This document shows, piece after piece, positions 9,103 through 18,097 of a stretch of DNA of 64,000 nt (position 1 is its first letter; the number at the start of each line of letters is the position of its first letter). The translations under genes were made by a program, and so were the position numbers. The DNA lies in assembly GCF_000255455.1 (NCBI RefSeq), contig NZ_JH621249.1:93738-157737 (forward strand), read 5' to 3'. Source of the stretch: Aquimarina agarilytica ZC1. Lineage in GTDB: Bacteria > Bacteroidota > Bacteroidia > Flavobacteriales > Flavobacteriaceae. The notes under the pieces are model-generated. The model ran no database searches. It was not told the DNA's origin and saw nothing but the letters and a program-made list of their open reading frames with translations.

Positions 9103-11130
9103 CTAACTATCTTCTGCCTCTGTTTTTTTTATTTGAATGACATCCCAATCGTTTTTGTCTATTTCATTCGCAAACTTTTCAAGTCGAGAATTTTCTATCG
9201 CGAGGCAAAGTAAATGTGTAGGTCTTGAAAAACCGACATAAGCCATTCTTGCAGATTGAACGATTTTATCAACACTACCGCCTTTATAACCTTCCAGGTG
9301 TTCCTTTATTGGTAGTCCCTTTATTTGCTCACGTAATCTTTCAGATTCATAATTACCAGCACCTTTACTAAAAAATGTTTCTAAGTATAATGTAGCCGTA
9401 TGGGTTTGTCCTTTTACAGAGTGTACGGAACCAATTTTTACATCAATGCCATTATTGGAATACGAATGTTCGTATTCTTCAATTTCATCAACATTTTCAA
9501 TGTCCGAGGAACCATTGATAAACTGTGTAGATTTGTTTATCTGTCTTCCGAAGCAATGTAAAAATTGTGGGATGTACGCTATTATTTCGGAGAGCGTAGT
9601 GTCAAGTTCTTCATTTTTTAGCGCAACACACCAATTGTATAGGTTCAGTTTTAGTGCTTCGTATTCTTTATTGTCGTAAGTTTTAAAATATCTTATCAAT
9701 TTTGTGATTGTATATACTCTCGAAAACTCATCCCTCACTCCTTCAATATAAAGTATTTTACAAAGACCATTTAATAATGATTTTCTAACAGGAGCAAGTG
9801 TTGCATTATTCTTCTCACAAAATTGCAGATAGTCCTTTAAAACAATATAATCAATGTTTTTCGTTTTTTCACTTGAACTAAAGTTGGGCCAATAATCTGA
9901 TATGCAAATTTTAGCATTGTCTTCGTTATGTTTTCGCCATCCAACAGCTTCATATTTATTTTTCTCATTATGAACTATAGAACCTTCAGCTATTAGATTT
10001 TGTATATGTTCTGCAAACTTTGGTATTACATCAGTAATTGTATCTAAATTATAAGAGAAAATGATAGGTTTAATAGCAATCTCATTTCCTTTTAAATCTT
10101 TCATTCTACCCTGAACGGTACATCCTGTCAAAGCAAATCGTTCAACTATTTTGGCTATTGGTTTACTTAATCGATGACTTCCAGAAATAAACAATTTTTT
10201 AGAACGTTGACTCCAGATAAGATTTGAGTCTAATGCCTTTGAATATATCGATTGATTTACGTCACCTAATCTTTGATAGAATGAAATGCTATTTGCGCCA
10301 ATGAATACTCTTTCAAGTAAATCGAATTGATGTTTTTCCATATCCTGCATTTCATCAACGAACACAAATTTAAAGCGTTTTTGTAATAGTGAAATGTAGG
10401 ATGGAATTTCCGAAAGAATTATATCTGCCAAAAGGTAAGCATCATCATAACATAGAATTCCTGCTTCCAGAACTTTGAGCTTTGTTACATATAGCCACTC
10501 AGCTATTCTATCCAATTCAACACTTGTAAATTTTTCTTTTCTTTTATTGGGTGTTTTTATTTCCAGTGCATCTCCCGAAATAGATTTAACTAACTGTAAA
10601 ACTCCTTTCTTAAACTTGAATCTGTAAGAAAACAAAACATTGAAATTCTTATTATAATAAATTGCATTACTTTTCTCTTGTTTAACAAAACCAAATTTGT
10701 TGTAACCAAATATTCTACTAATGGTTTCATTATATATTTCATTATCTATTCTAATTGGCTTTTGTTTGTATTTAATTCCGTAAGCCGGAATTGCTAAGAA
10801 AATATCGGTAAAGCTTTGAATAGTCCCAACAAAATTTGGATGCGAAAAAAGTTTAGGACAATGTTGACCTATCCTATCTTTAATTTCGTTTATGGCTGCA
10901 TTAGTGTGAGACAATACGAGAACACCTCTGTCTTTTTCTAATGGTAGATGCTTTTCTAAAATAAGCAGCTTGGCGAGTAATGCTGTGGTTTTACCGCTTC
11001 CTGGAACCGCTTGTAAGTCTAATGTTTCAAAATTTTTTATGTAGGAAAGCCTTTCGTGGTCAAATGTTTGACCAGGTTTTAATAAAATAGATTCTGAATA
11101 TAATATGTCCTCTGCGGTAACTTTAATCAT
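9103..11130 (-). CDS. gajB: UvrD-like helicase, GajB-like
   Basis: The protein is a superfamily-1 helicase. Walker A is AVPGSGKTT at residues 41-49, a DExQ-type motif II (FVDEMQD) lies near 262, and a late motif reads GSVHSVKGQTH near 569. It overlaps the OLD-family gene upstream by eight bases, the gene pair that defines Gabija, in which GajB is thought to sense DNA ends produced or exposed by phage replication and to activate GajA. At 675 residues it is longer than typical GajB (about 500). Other OLD/UvrD two-gene systems exist, so the Gabija label is probable rather than certain. Confidence 0.7.
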   Translation of the reverse strand: MIKVTAEDILYSESILLKPGQTFDHERLSYIKNFETLDLQAVPGSGKTTALLAKLLILEKHLPLEKDRGVLVLSHTNAAINEIKDRIGQHCPKLFSHPNFVGTIQSFTDIFLAIPAYGIKYKQKPIRIDNEIYNETISRIFGYNKFGFVKQEKSNAIYYNKNFNVLFSYRFKFKKGVLQLVKSISGDALEIKTPNKRKEKFTSVELDRIAEWLYVTKLKVLEAGILCYDDAYLLADIILSEIPSYISLLQKRFKFVFVDEMQDMEKHQFDLLERVFIGANSISFYQRLGDVNQSIYSKALDSNLIWSQRSKKLFISGSHRLSKPIAKIVERFALTGCTVQGRMKDLKGNEIAIKPIIFSYNLDTITDVIPKFAEHIQNLIAEGSIVHNEKNKYEAVGWRKHNEDNAKICISDYWPNFSSSEKTKNIDYIVLKDYLQFCEKNNATLAPVRKSLLNGLCKILYIEGVRDEFSRVYTITKLIRYFKTYDNKEYEALKLNLYNWCVALKNEELDTTLSEIIAYIPQFLHCFGRQINKSTQFINGSSDIENVDEIEEYEHSYSNNGIDVKIGSVHSVKGQTHTATLYLETFFSKGAGNYESERLREQIKGLPIKEHLEGYKGGSVDKIVQSARMAYVGFSRPTHLLCLAIENSRLEKFANEIDKNDWDVIQIKKTEAEDS

Positions 11131-12943
11131 TGCACACGTATTTTATAGCATCAACCAAGTACTTAATACTTTCATCGTCTTCTTTAATAGGTAAAACACT
11201 ATTTTCTTCGATTTTATCAGCCAATATATATGCTAACTCAGTCTTATGAAGAGTCTTGTTGATTAGCTTTTTGCCAAGTTCTTCTTCAACTGAGCCTTCC
11301 TTAATTTTTGGATGTACCTCCATCAATGCTTCATTAAAAAGCTTACCGACAGATGAGGATTTTGATAACGCATACTCCAATGTCCAGTCTTTAGCCACAA
11401 AGCACTTTATGTTATCCTTATTATAATCGGACTCTAATCTTGCTACTTCTTTTATTGAATCTTCAAGAACAGTTACCGCAGTTTTTTTTGTGTAGGATTT
11501 GTAGTTTTTGCCATCCGCCCCAACTTTTATTTCTTCTTCATATGCTTTAATGTCTACATCAGTAATAATAGCTACTGGAATTTCTATTTTCTTCGAAGTA
11601 GGTTCTTTACGCAAATAAATTTTTGAATACCTCTGAAAAGCTGTGCTCGCTACGTTAACTATTGAGACACCAGCCTCCGTCAAGTTTTTCTGAATTACAT
11701 TTTGTTCCTTTAACCTTTGGGCAATCGTAGGGAGCAACATTTCCTCAGACCAACCTTCGACCATAATAACGCCTTTTGCAAAGAAGAGATTCGCTTTTGT
11801 AGTATCTAAAAATCTTTCAAGAAATTTATAATCCTCATTTTCAAGGCAGGTGTATTCCTTGCCCATTGGAAATGCACTATCATTTGCACATAAAATGAGA
11901 TTTTCGAGTTGTATTTTAGATCCTAAGTTTGGACTGTGAGTAGTTAGGATAAGTTGTATGTCTCTTTCTTTTTGTAAAACTTCGATAATTTGCATTTGAG
12001 CCTGCGGATGCAAATGTGCTTCCAACTCTTCAATTAAACCAAGTCTAACACCCGTCCAATCTTTCTTTTTAAGATGTAACAACTCCGAAGCCATAAACAA
12101 ACGATTTAGTGTTCCTAGGCCTGGATTAATTTCGTCTTTAATGGATAATTCCAACTTTTCTAAAATATTTTTTAGATTGTTACCCTTTACACCAAAGGCC
12201 GATTCTTTTGATCCATCATAAAATAACTTTATGTAACTATCTATCTCATCTTTCAGCTCCTTCCCATTTTGTTCGTGCGGTGGCAATGGCACTCCATTTT
12301 GTGCTACGCCTAAAAAATATTTTTCGACTGATTGATTGAAATTATTGAAAAGTTCAACTAGCAGGTGGTCATTATTTCTACCTTTAAAAGCATCGTGCTC
12401 TTGGAGAATTTGCGTCAACCTTGAATTTTTTCTAGGAACAAGTTCTGCTTGAGCATTTCTTAAAGGCTTTAAATAGGTTGTCTTTAAATAATCTTTGGCT
12501 TCTGCAGTTAATTGATATCCAGTTGGGTCAACACCAGCTTTTACATCGGCAGGCAAAATTTTATTCTCGATAACATTTCGTTTTACATCGTAAATAAGTC
12601 TCAAATAGGGTTTTGGTTCTTCTCCATTTTTTTTAGCCCATCCAAGCCATTCTGTAAAGTTTTTAGCTTCTTCTGCATCTAAATCATCAAATATTAATTC
12701 AATCCTGAGTCTTTCTGAATCTAAATAAAAGTCATCGTTTACAACTTTTAACCATTCAAAACTATGTGTTTTGAGAACAAGTTTTATAGCATCAATGATA
12801 GCGGTTTTTCCAGAATCATTTTGTCCTATCAAAACATTGACACCAGTTGAAAAGTTCAAATCAAGATTAGGTTCAAGTAAATTAAATGGCTTAGCTCCTC
12901 CAAATTTTCTAAAGTTCCATAGTTTCAGTTTCCGTAAGTACAT
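11123..12943 (-). CDS. gajA: OLD-family ATPase-TOPRIM nuclease, GajA-like
   Basis: The N-terminal ABC-type ATPase has Walker A IGQNDSGKT at residues 39-47, Walker B (IEELEAHLHP) and an H-loop (LTTHSP). The C-terminal TOPRIM nuclease domain shows VEGWSEE with catalytic E near 396 and a DVD pair near 462. This is the domain order of OLD-family nucleases and of GajA, which nicks DNA when nucleotide levels fall. At 606 residues it is near the usual size. It is first in a three-gene minus-strand operon, directly upstream of and overlapping the helicase. The 143-base gap to 13087 would carry its promoter. Confidence 0.75.
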   Translation of the reverse strand: MYLRKLKLWNFRKFGGAKPFNLLEPNLDLNFSTGVNVLIGQNDSGKTAIIDAIKLVLKTHSFEWLKVVNDDFYLDSERLRIELIFDDLDAEEAKNFTEWLGWAKKNGEEPKPYLRLIYDVKRNVIENKILPADVKAGVDPTGYQLTAEAKDYLKTTYLKPLRNAQAELVPRKNSRLTQILQEHDAFKGRNNDHLLVELFNNFNQSVEKYFLGVAQNGVPLPPHEQNGKELKDEIDSYIKLFYDGSKESAFGVKGNNLKNILEKLELSIKDEINPGLGTLNRLFMASELLHLKKKDWTGVRLGLIEELEAHLHPQAQMQIIEVLQKERDIQLILTTHSPNLGSKIQLENLILCANDSAFPMGKEYTCLENEDYKFLERFLDTTKANLFFAKGVIMVEGWSEEMLLPTIAQRLKEQNVIQKNLTEAGVSIVNVASTAFQRYSKIYLRKEPTSKKIEIPVAIITDVDIKAYEEEIKVGADGKNYKSYTKKTAVTVLEDSIKEVARLESDYNKDNIKCFVAKDWTLEYALSKSSSVGKLFNEALMEVHPKIKEGSVEEELGKKLINKTLHKTELAYILADKIEENSVLPIKEDDESIKYLVDAIKYVCND

Positions 12944-13050
12944 AATAACAAGTTAAACCCCACAAGTTAAAAAACATTACCACCTACTCAAACGAAAACG
13001 GGAGTAAATAATCTGTAAATCAATTATAAATACGCTGTAAAACAACTTTA

Positions 13051-13059
13051 TATACTTTG
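13051..13059 (+). promoter_or_regulatory. Possible Bacteroidota -7 promoter box
   Basis: TATACTTTG resembles the TAnnTTTG box with one extra base. It lies 27 bases before ATG 13087, a suitable distance for a short leader. It also overlaps a TTG that would extend the next frame, which argues against that TTG being the start. Confidence 0.35.
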
Positions 13060-13086
13060 CCTGTCAAACAATTCGGCGTTTGCCCA

Positions 13087-13539
13087 ATGAAAAAAACAGC
13101 ATACGATTATCACGATTTACAACAAAGTATAGATTCCTTAATTGGGAAGTTTGGACTTCAAAAAACCATTGAAGTCATAGACAGCTTAACCAGTAATACA
13201 GAGCTTACTACCCAAGACAAGGAGAAAGTAAAACTCCTTCTCGTATTTATCATTTCGCAAAGTATAGAGGTATTCGATTTAAAAGAAGACAACTTCTACA
13301 CAAGTACTGTGCAGGAGTATCGTGAGGCACGTATGTGTTGTTATTTTCTACTCAAAAAATATACAGATTCTAGCTACGCTAAAATTGGAGAAAGCTTTAA
13401 TCAGTCTAAACGTGCCATATTGTACAACTATCATAAATGTGATGAGATTCTGTCCATCCCACAATTCTACAAGCCTTTTGTAGAGAAGTTTAAAATCCTA
13501 GAAAACAATACTATCAATTTTATTGCAAAATTGAACTAG
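13087..13539 (+). CDS. DnaA domain IV-like DNA-binding protein, 150 aa
   Basis: The C-terminal part (SSYAKIGESFNQSKRAILYNYHKCDEI) resembles the helix-turn-helix of DnaA domain IV, which binds DnaA boxes, but there is no AAA+ domain. Stand-alone domain-IV-like proteins occur in mobile elements as replication or transcription factors. I chose ATG 13087 because the upstream TTG lies in the likely promoter. It is followed after three bases by the acidic protein gene and restarts the plus-strand series after the Gabija-like cassette. A role in controlling the element is inference. Confidence 0.55.
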   Translation: MKKTAYDYHDLQQSIDSLIGKFGLQKTIEVIDSLTSNTELTTQDKEKVKLLLVFIISQSIEVFDLKEDNFYTSTVQEYREARMCCYFLLKKYTDSSYAKIGESFNQSKRAILYNYHKCDEILSIPQFYKPFVEKFKILENNTINFIAKLN

Positions 13540-13542
13540 CCT

Positions 13543-14517
13543 ATGCAAGATAACATCGCAAAAGAGGTACAAGATGCCCTTACCGCAAGCCCAGAAGAAA
13601 TTAATTTTGAACAGCTTCAAAACGAAGATAGCAGTCCGCTCAATCAGCCTGTTATAGAAAAAGATATAGGTGGCGAACGTCCTGTTGAAACCGAAGAGGA
13701 AAAACAAAAAAGCTGGAATGTCTGGAAACCAGAACAAGAGCAGAAAACGCTAGAAGAATTAGAACCTACACGCAGCGGAAATACCCAAACAGACTTTAGA
13801 AGTTCGGTTGAAGCAAAGGTCGAAAAAGAGAAAGCACAAGAACCACTTGATGCTCCAGAACAAGATATCAATGGAAACGGATTTGATACAGATGAGGATG
13901 ATACAGTAACCGACCAAGATTTTGAAGTTCCGCTCGCGCAAGCAAATCAGGCGGCTGATGCTATTTTAGGAATGTCCAACAACGTTCTTGCTGTAGGTGG
14001 TGGTTACTTCGTTAAAATCAAAAAACATCAGGAGTTCTATGAGTTTGAAGAAATCATTCAAGTTGTAGACCAGCAGAATGATAAGAATGTTGAGCGCATA
14101 AAACTCGACACAGAAGACCAAGCACTTCTGAGACCATTACTGGCTCAAGTACTACGAAAGAAAGCGAAAAAACTCACTCCAGAACAGCAACTAATGGGTG
14201 CGATTATTTCTATTTTAATTAAAAAAGCACAAGTGGTTATGGAAGTGCGTGCAGAAAATAGTCTTCTTGAAAACCGTATTCTCGATATTGTTCGTCAGGA
14301 AAAAGGAGAAACAGAAGTTGATGATATTGAGGAGGAAGATTCTGAGGAAGCTGAAAAGAATAACGAATATGCTTTCGCGAAAGCAGAGTCGGAAAAAGAA
14401 CCTATTCAAGAAAAAATCAGTAAACCAGAATCAACTATCGAAGACATCGAAGCAGAAGAAGTCGATGAAGACCTACCCATTTTAGAAGTTGCCGAAGAAC
14501 TACAAAACAATTCGTAA
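13543..14517 (+). CDS. Acidic protein with conserved-looking middle domain, 324 aa
   Basis: Glu/Asp-rich, probably disordered arms flank a folded middle (about residues 125-255) that contains NNVLAVGGGYFVKI and a helical KLTPEQQLMGAIISILIKKAQ stretch. The middle may contact a membrane or pack as a helical hairpin; no known motif is present. One exact dispersed palindrome sits in the C-terminal acidic arm (YAFAKAE). The stop codon overlaps the start of the ATPase gene by one base, so the two are translationally coupled. A scaffold or ATPase partner is possible but unproven. Confidence 0.65.
   Translation: MQDNIAKEVQDALTASPEEINFEQLQNEDSSPLNQPVIEKDIGGERPVETEEEKQKSWNVWKPEQEQKTLEELEPTRSGNTQTDFRSSVEAKVEKEKAQEPLDAPEQDINGNGFDTDEDDTVTDQDFEVPLAQANQAADAILGMSNNVLAVGGGYFVKIKKHQEFYEFEEIIQVVDQQNDKNVERIKLDTEDQALLRPLLAQVLRKKAKKLTPEQQLMGAIISILIKKAQVVMEVRAENSLLENRILDIVRQEKGETEVDDIEEEDSEEAEKNNEYAFAKAESEKEPIQEKISKPESTIEDIEAEEVDEDLPILEVAEELQNNS
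14371..14384. repeat. Dispersed palindrome GCTTTCGCGAAAGC
   Basis: Exact copy inside the acidic-protein gene, read in the frame that gives AFAKA. Confidence 0.9.
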
Positions 14518-15446
14518 TGGCTGGAACTACATCTAATCGCGGTCGTAAACCTATTACTTATAAAAAGGAAGATTTAGAACGCCAACCAATGATTATGCTA
14601 GTTTGTGGCGAAACAGGCGTTGGTAAGACCTACCGTAACAAACAAGAGATTAAGCATTATATGATGGACCATCTCGTGATGGGCAAAAAAGGTCGTAAAG
14701 TGTTGGCTTTTGATACCAATGATGATGATTATCCGCAATTCAGAACTGTGAGTCCTAATCATCTCAAAGCACTTACAAAGGTATCATCAAGACGCATTCG
14801 TCCATTTAATCCAGACGGTTCGCCTATGGATAATGACCAGAAAAAAGAAGTCATTACCAAAATTATGAAGCACTACAAAAATGGGCTTGTCGTCCTGGAC
14901 GACATCGACCATTATATGACAGGTGCAAAAGGGCAATCGATGATAGGTGCATTGTGTACTGTTCGTCACAAAGGAATTGATATTGTACTTACCCATCAAT
15001 CTGTTGCAAAAATTACCACTTCTGAATGGCAAAACTGTACGTGGTTACGATTGCATCATCAGGTAGATGATGTGACGCGTTACCGAGAGCGCATACCAAA
15101 ATATCAAATGGTACGCATCGCGCAGCTCATTGTAGACGAGCAATACGAATTATGTTCCAATGCCTTTGCAATGGGTAAAATTACCGAGCAACAGTATAAG
15201 ATTCAAAAAAGCTTTTTTGTCTACGTTAATATGCGAGAGCAACGTATTAAAGGTTGCAGTCGCGCTGCCTTCATTAGAGCCTGTAAAAAGTTTATTGACC
15301 AGGAAGAAGGTCGAAAAGTGAAAATGTTGCTTAATGAACAGGACTTTGAAGGTAATAATATCTACAAAACCAAAAATGAGGCGATTGTAAAATTGATTTC
15401 AGATAAACTTCGTTACCACGAAAATGGATTGACCAGCCCTATATAG
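14517..15446 (+). CDS. P-loop ATPase, FtsK/HerA or viral packaging type
   Basis: Walker A is GETGVGKT at residues 31-38, Walker B is LVVLDDID at 124-131, and a LTHQS motif at 158-162 stands where HerA/FtsK-type and PRD1-type packaging ATPases have their polar sensor residue. At 309 residues it is small, like viral genome-packaging ATPases rather than chromosomal FtsK, and it lacks membrane segments. It is coupled to the acidic protein upstream and, apart from an inserted Fic/SMEK/GIY-YIG cassette, precedes the structural-protein gene. I infer DNA translocation into a particle. Alternatives are a Zot-like or plasmid-transfer ATPase. Confidence 0.6.
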   Translation: MAGTTSNRGRKPITYKKEDLERQPMIMLVCGETGVGKTYRNKQEIKHYMMDHLVMGKKGRKVLAFDTNDDDYPQFRTVSPNHLKALTKVSSRRIRPFNPDGSPMDNDQKKEVITKIMKHYKNGLVVLDDIDHYMTGAKGQSMIGALCTVRHKGIDIVLTHQSVAKITTSEWQNCTWLRLHHQVDDVTRYRERIPKYQMVRIAQLIVDEQYELCSNAFAMGKITEQQYKIQKSFFVYVNMREQRIKGCSRAAFIRACKKFIDQEEGRKVKMLLNEQDFEGNNIYKTKNEAIVKLISDKLRYHENGLTSPI

Positions 15447-15630
15447 TGGAAAATATTTATCAGATTCATTTGCATAGTGGAAAATATTTGTCAAAAAACT
15501 ATTTTTCTGATGTTTTACTGGAAAATAGTCAAATCTATTATATTGGAAAATATTTGACAAAAAAATAGTTATAATGGAAAATATTTATCAAATTCGTGCT
15601 TTGATATCATTATAATGGAAAAAAGTAAGC
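15444..15630 (+). promoter_or_regulatory. Tandem operator array before the Fic gene
   Basis: The consensus TAnTGGAAAATATTTnTCA occurs at 15444-15462, 15475-15493, 15541-15559 and 15572-15590. A shortened copy lies at 15516-15531, and a sixth partial copy (TAATGGAAAAAAG, 15613-15625) contains the Fic start codon itself. Spacing alternates roughly 31 and 41 bases. The array is best explained as binding sites for the winged-helix N-terminus of the Fic protein or another repressor, giving autoregulation. The first copy overlaps the stop of the packaging-type ATPase gene. Confidence 0.75.
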
Positions 15631-17096
15631 CTATACATCTTCAAGAAATCATTTATGGTTCACCAGAATCAAATGTTTCAAGACAAATATCCAAACTTGA
15701 GAAAGAAGGAAAAATTAGAAAGATAGCTTCTCGTATCTACACCAGTAACCTAGAAGATACGCCAGAAGATATCATACAGCGTAATATATTCCCTATTTTA
15801 GGAAACCAATATCCAGGAGCTGTATTAAGTCATCGCTCTGCTTTTGAATTTACGCCTACGTCAACAAATCAATTATTTGTCACCTACAAATACACTAAAA
15901 AGGTAAAACTTCCAGGAATAACTATTCGGTTTATGGAAGGCTCAAAAGCCATTGAGGGTGATACTTCATTTTCTGGCGAACTTATGGTATCACAACGCGA
16001 GCGCGCCTTATTAGAAAACCTACAAGTCTCCAGACAAACAGGTGGCGACTCAAAGACACTTACCTATCCTGAAATAGAAGAGAAACTAGAAAAAATTATT
16101 CGAGTTAATGGTGAAGCCGAATTAAACGGCGTTAGAGATAGAGCTCGTGATATTGCCGAACAACTTGGGATGCAAAAAGAGTTTGAAAAACTGAACAAGA
16201 TTATAAGTGCCTTATTAACTACGCATCCTGCAACTACTTTGAAATCACCTTTGGCAGTAGCCAGAGCAAATAATTTGCCTTACGACCCAGCGCGTATCCA
16301 ATTGTTTGAAACACTTTTTAAAGCACTCAAAAAAGAAGAGTTTAAAAACCGTGAAGAGCAAAATACTACAACCAGAGCGTACCGAAACTTTGCTTTCTAT
16401 GAAAGCTACTTTTCAAACTATATAGAAGGTACTGTTTTTGAAATTGATACAGCCAAACGCATCATTGCCACACAGCAACCATTGCCTGCACGTAATGAAG
16501 ATTCGCACGATGTTTTAGGAACATATCAATTAGCATCCAATAAACAAGAAATGCGCGTGTTGCCCTATTCTGGAGAAAATCTCATTGAAATTTTAAAATA
16601 CCGACACGCTATTTTACTAAGTGCTAGAGCAGATAAAAAGCCCGGTATTTTTAAAGACAAAAACAATCAAGCGGGCAACACCTCTTTTGTAGATATGGAA
16701 CTGGTTAACGGAACGCTCATACAAAGTTTTGATTTTTACAAAGCGCTTGTACATCCTTTTGCAAAAGCTGCATACATAATGTTTGTAGTAAGCGAGGTGC
16801 ATCCGTTTTTAGATGGTAATGGACGTATGGCTCGTATAATGATGAATGCAGAATTATCCGCAGCAAACCACACTAAAATTATCATACCAACCGTATATCG
16901 AGAAGATTACTTAGGTGGTTTACGCAAGCTTACGCGAAATAATGACCCAGAAGTATACATCCGAATGTTGAATCGCGCCCAGGCTTTTAGCCATACACTT
17001 CTGGGTGATGATATGGAGCAAATGGAAGCTACTCTTGAAGCTAGTAACGCATTTAAGGAAAGTAATGAAGGGGTTTTGAAGATAATAGAAGAATAA
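15615..17096 (+). CDS. Fic-domain protein with N-terminal winged helix, autoinhibited
   Basis: Residues 1-50 form a winged-helix unit (SNVSRQISKLEKEGKIRKIASRIY) like AbiEi-type antitoxin domains. A Fic domain follows with the canonical HPFLDGNGRMAR core at about 396-407, which transfers AMP or a related group to a target protein. SNYIEG near residue 267 matches the inhibitory (S/T)xxxE(G/N) helix of class II Fic proteins, so activity is probably held off in cis. The fused DNA-binding part and the operator array at its start codon suggest self-regulation. It is followed one base later by the SMEK gene. Function as toxin-antitoxin or phage defence is inference. Confidence 0.85.
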   Translation: MEKSKPIHLQEIIYGSPESNVSRQISKLEKEGKIRKIASRIYTSNLEDTPEDIIQRNIFPILGNQYPGAVLSHRSAFEFTPTSTNQLFVTYKYTKKVKLPGITIRFMEGSKAIEGDTSFSGELMVSQRERALLENLQVSRQTGGDSKTLTYPEIEEKLEKIIRVNGEAELNGVRDRARDIAEQLGMQKEFEKLNKIISALLTTHPATTLKSPLAVARANNLPYDPARIQLFETLFKALKKEEFKNREEQNTTTRAYRNFAFYESYFSNYIEGTVFEIDTAKRIIATQQPLPARNEDSHDVLGTYQLASNKQEMRVLPYSGENLIEILKYRHAILLSARADKKPGIFKDKNNQAGNTSFVDMELVNGTLIQSFDFYKALVHPFAKAAYIMFVVSEVHPFLDGNGRMARIMMNAELSAANHTKIIIPTVYREDYLGGLRKLTRNNDPEVYIRMLNRAQAFSHTLLGDDMEQMEATLEASNAFKESNEGVLKIIEE

Positions 17097-17097
17097 A

Positions 17098-18096
17098 ATG
17101 ATAAGTAGAGGTTCTTTAATCGGCAAGATAGTAGACGATATTTCATCTTTGAAATATCAGATAGAGACACGTAATAAATTAGGATATACTGACCTTACTC
17201 TCTTTTGTGAGGATTTCATCAAAGAAGTTCTAAATATCACCTTCAACTTAAACCTTAAAAATTTAAACCAAATAAGGTCAAATAATCCAGGTTTAGATTT
17301 AGGAGATAAAAGAGAAGAAATTGCTTTTCAAGTGACTTCATCTAACACGAGTAAAAAAGTGAACGATACACTTCAAAAGATTACAGAGCAACAAAAGAAA
17401 GATTTTACAAAATTCAAAATAATAGTAATTGGCAAAAAACAATCTTCATATTCATTAAAACCAAGCAATATTAAATTTGATATCGATACGGATATTATTG
17501 ACTTGGACGACTTACTAAAGTATGTAGTAATTTTAGATTTAGAAAAGCTAAGCGCACTTTACGATTTGTTCAAGCTTGAGTTTCGTTCGGTGAAAATTGA
17601 ATTAGAAGTTGTCGATACAGAAGGAAATTTTGAAAGCTCTTATACTAACATTGCAGAAAAGGTGCCAAATAGCCCTCCAAAGAATGCTCTTAAGTATCTT
17701 CTTGAAAGGAATAAGCATTATGATGAAAGCTTCAAGGAATTATTAGATTTATATAGGCGTTTATCAAGAGTCCCTAAAATATCCAGAGAATTATTGTTTT
17801 ACATTGCAGATAGAGGTAAGATTAAAAACTTCAATTCTCATTTTTGTATAATACCAGAAATTTTAGAAAGGATTTTCAGAATAACTCAAAAGGAACTTAT
17901 TGTAGATATTAATATTTTGGAAAATGAAGGCTTGGTTTATATCAATGATGACGACATAGACGGAAGACCTGTTCCTCAAGTAGAAATATCAGATGAGCAC
18001 CTTAATTTAATATTTCATCATCTGATAGAAAAAGAAGAATCTATCCGAACACTCTTGAATACAATGGATTTTACAATTCTTGATGAAGAAGAATAA
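17098..18096 (+). CDS. SMEK-domain protein, putative nuclease-type defence component
   Basis: The N-terminal 160 residues match the pattern of SMEK-domain proteins: GYTDLTLFCEDFIKEVLN, then NPGLDLGDKREEIAFQVTSS. The D and the Q-V-T-S strand recall a PD-(D/E)XK-like fold with a degenerate lysine position. The remainder is helical with a winged-helix-like C-terminal region. It follows the Fic gene at one-base spacing, so the two are probably cotranscribed. SMEK proteins tend to appear in defence neighbourhoods; the biochemical activity is not established to my knowledge. The DNA is AT-rich and has no palindrome copy. Confidence 0.65.
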   Translation: MISRGSLIGKIVDDISSLKYQIETRNKLGYTDLTLFCEDFIKEVLNITFNLNLKNLNQIRSNNPGLDLGDKREEIAFQVTSSNTSKKVNDTLQKITEQQKKDFTKFKIIVIGKKQSSYSLKPSNIKFDIDTDIIDLDDLLKYVVILDLEKLSALYDLFKLEFRSVKIELEVVDTEGNFESSYTNIAEKVPNSPPKNALKYLLERNKHYDESFKELLDLYRRLSRVPKISRELLFYIADRGKIKNFNSHFCIIPEILERIFRITQKELIVDINILENEGLVYINDDDIDGRPVPQVEISDEHLNLIFHHLIEKEESIRTLLNTMDFTILDEEE

Positions 18097-18097
18097 T

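Noticed and set aside
13057-13086. TTG-initiated extension of the DnaA-like protein
   Set aside because: The TTG lies inside a promoter-like box and adds ten residues with no family support; ATG 13087 is preferred.
15444-15630. CRISPR-like array
   Set aside because: Repeats are about 19 bases, spacing is 6-22 bases and uneven, and no cas genes are nearby; operator sites before Fic fit better.
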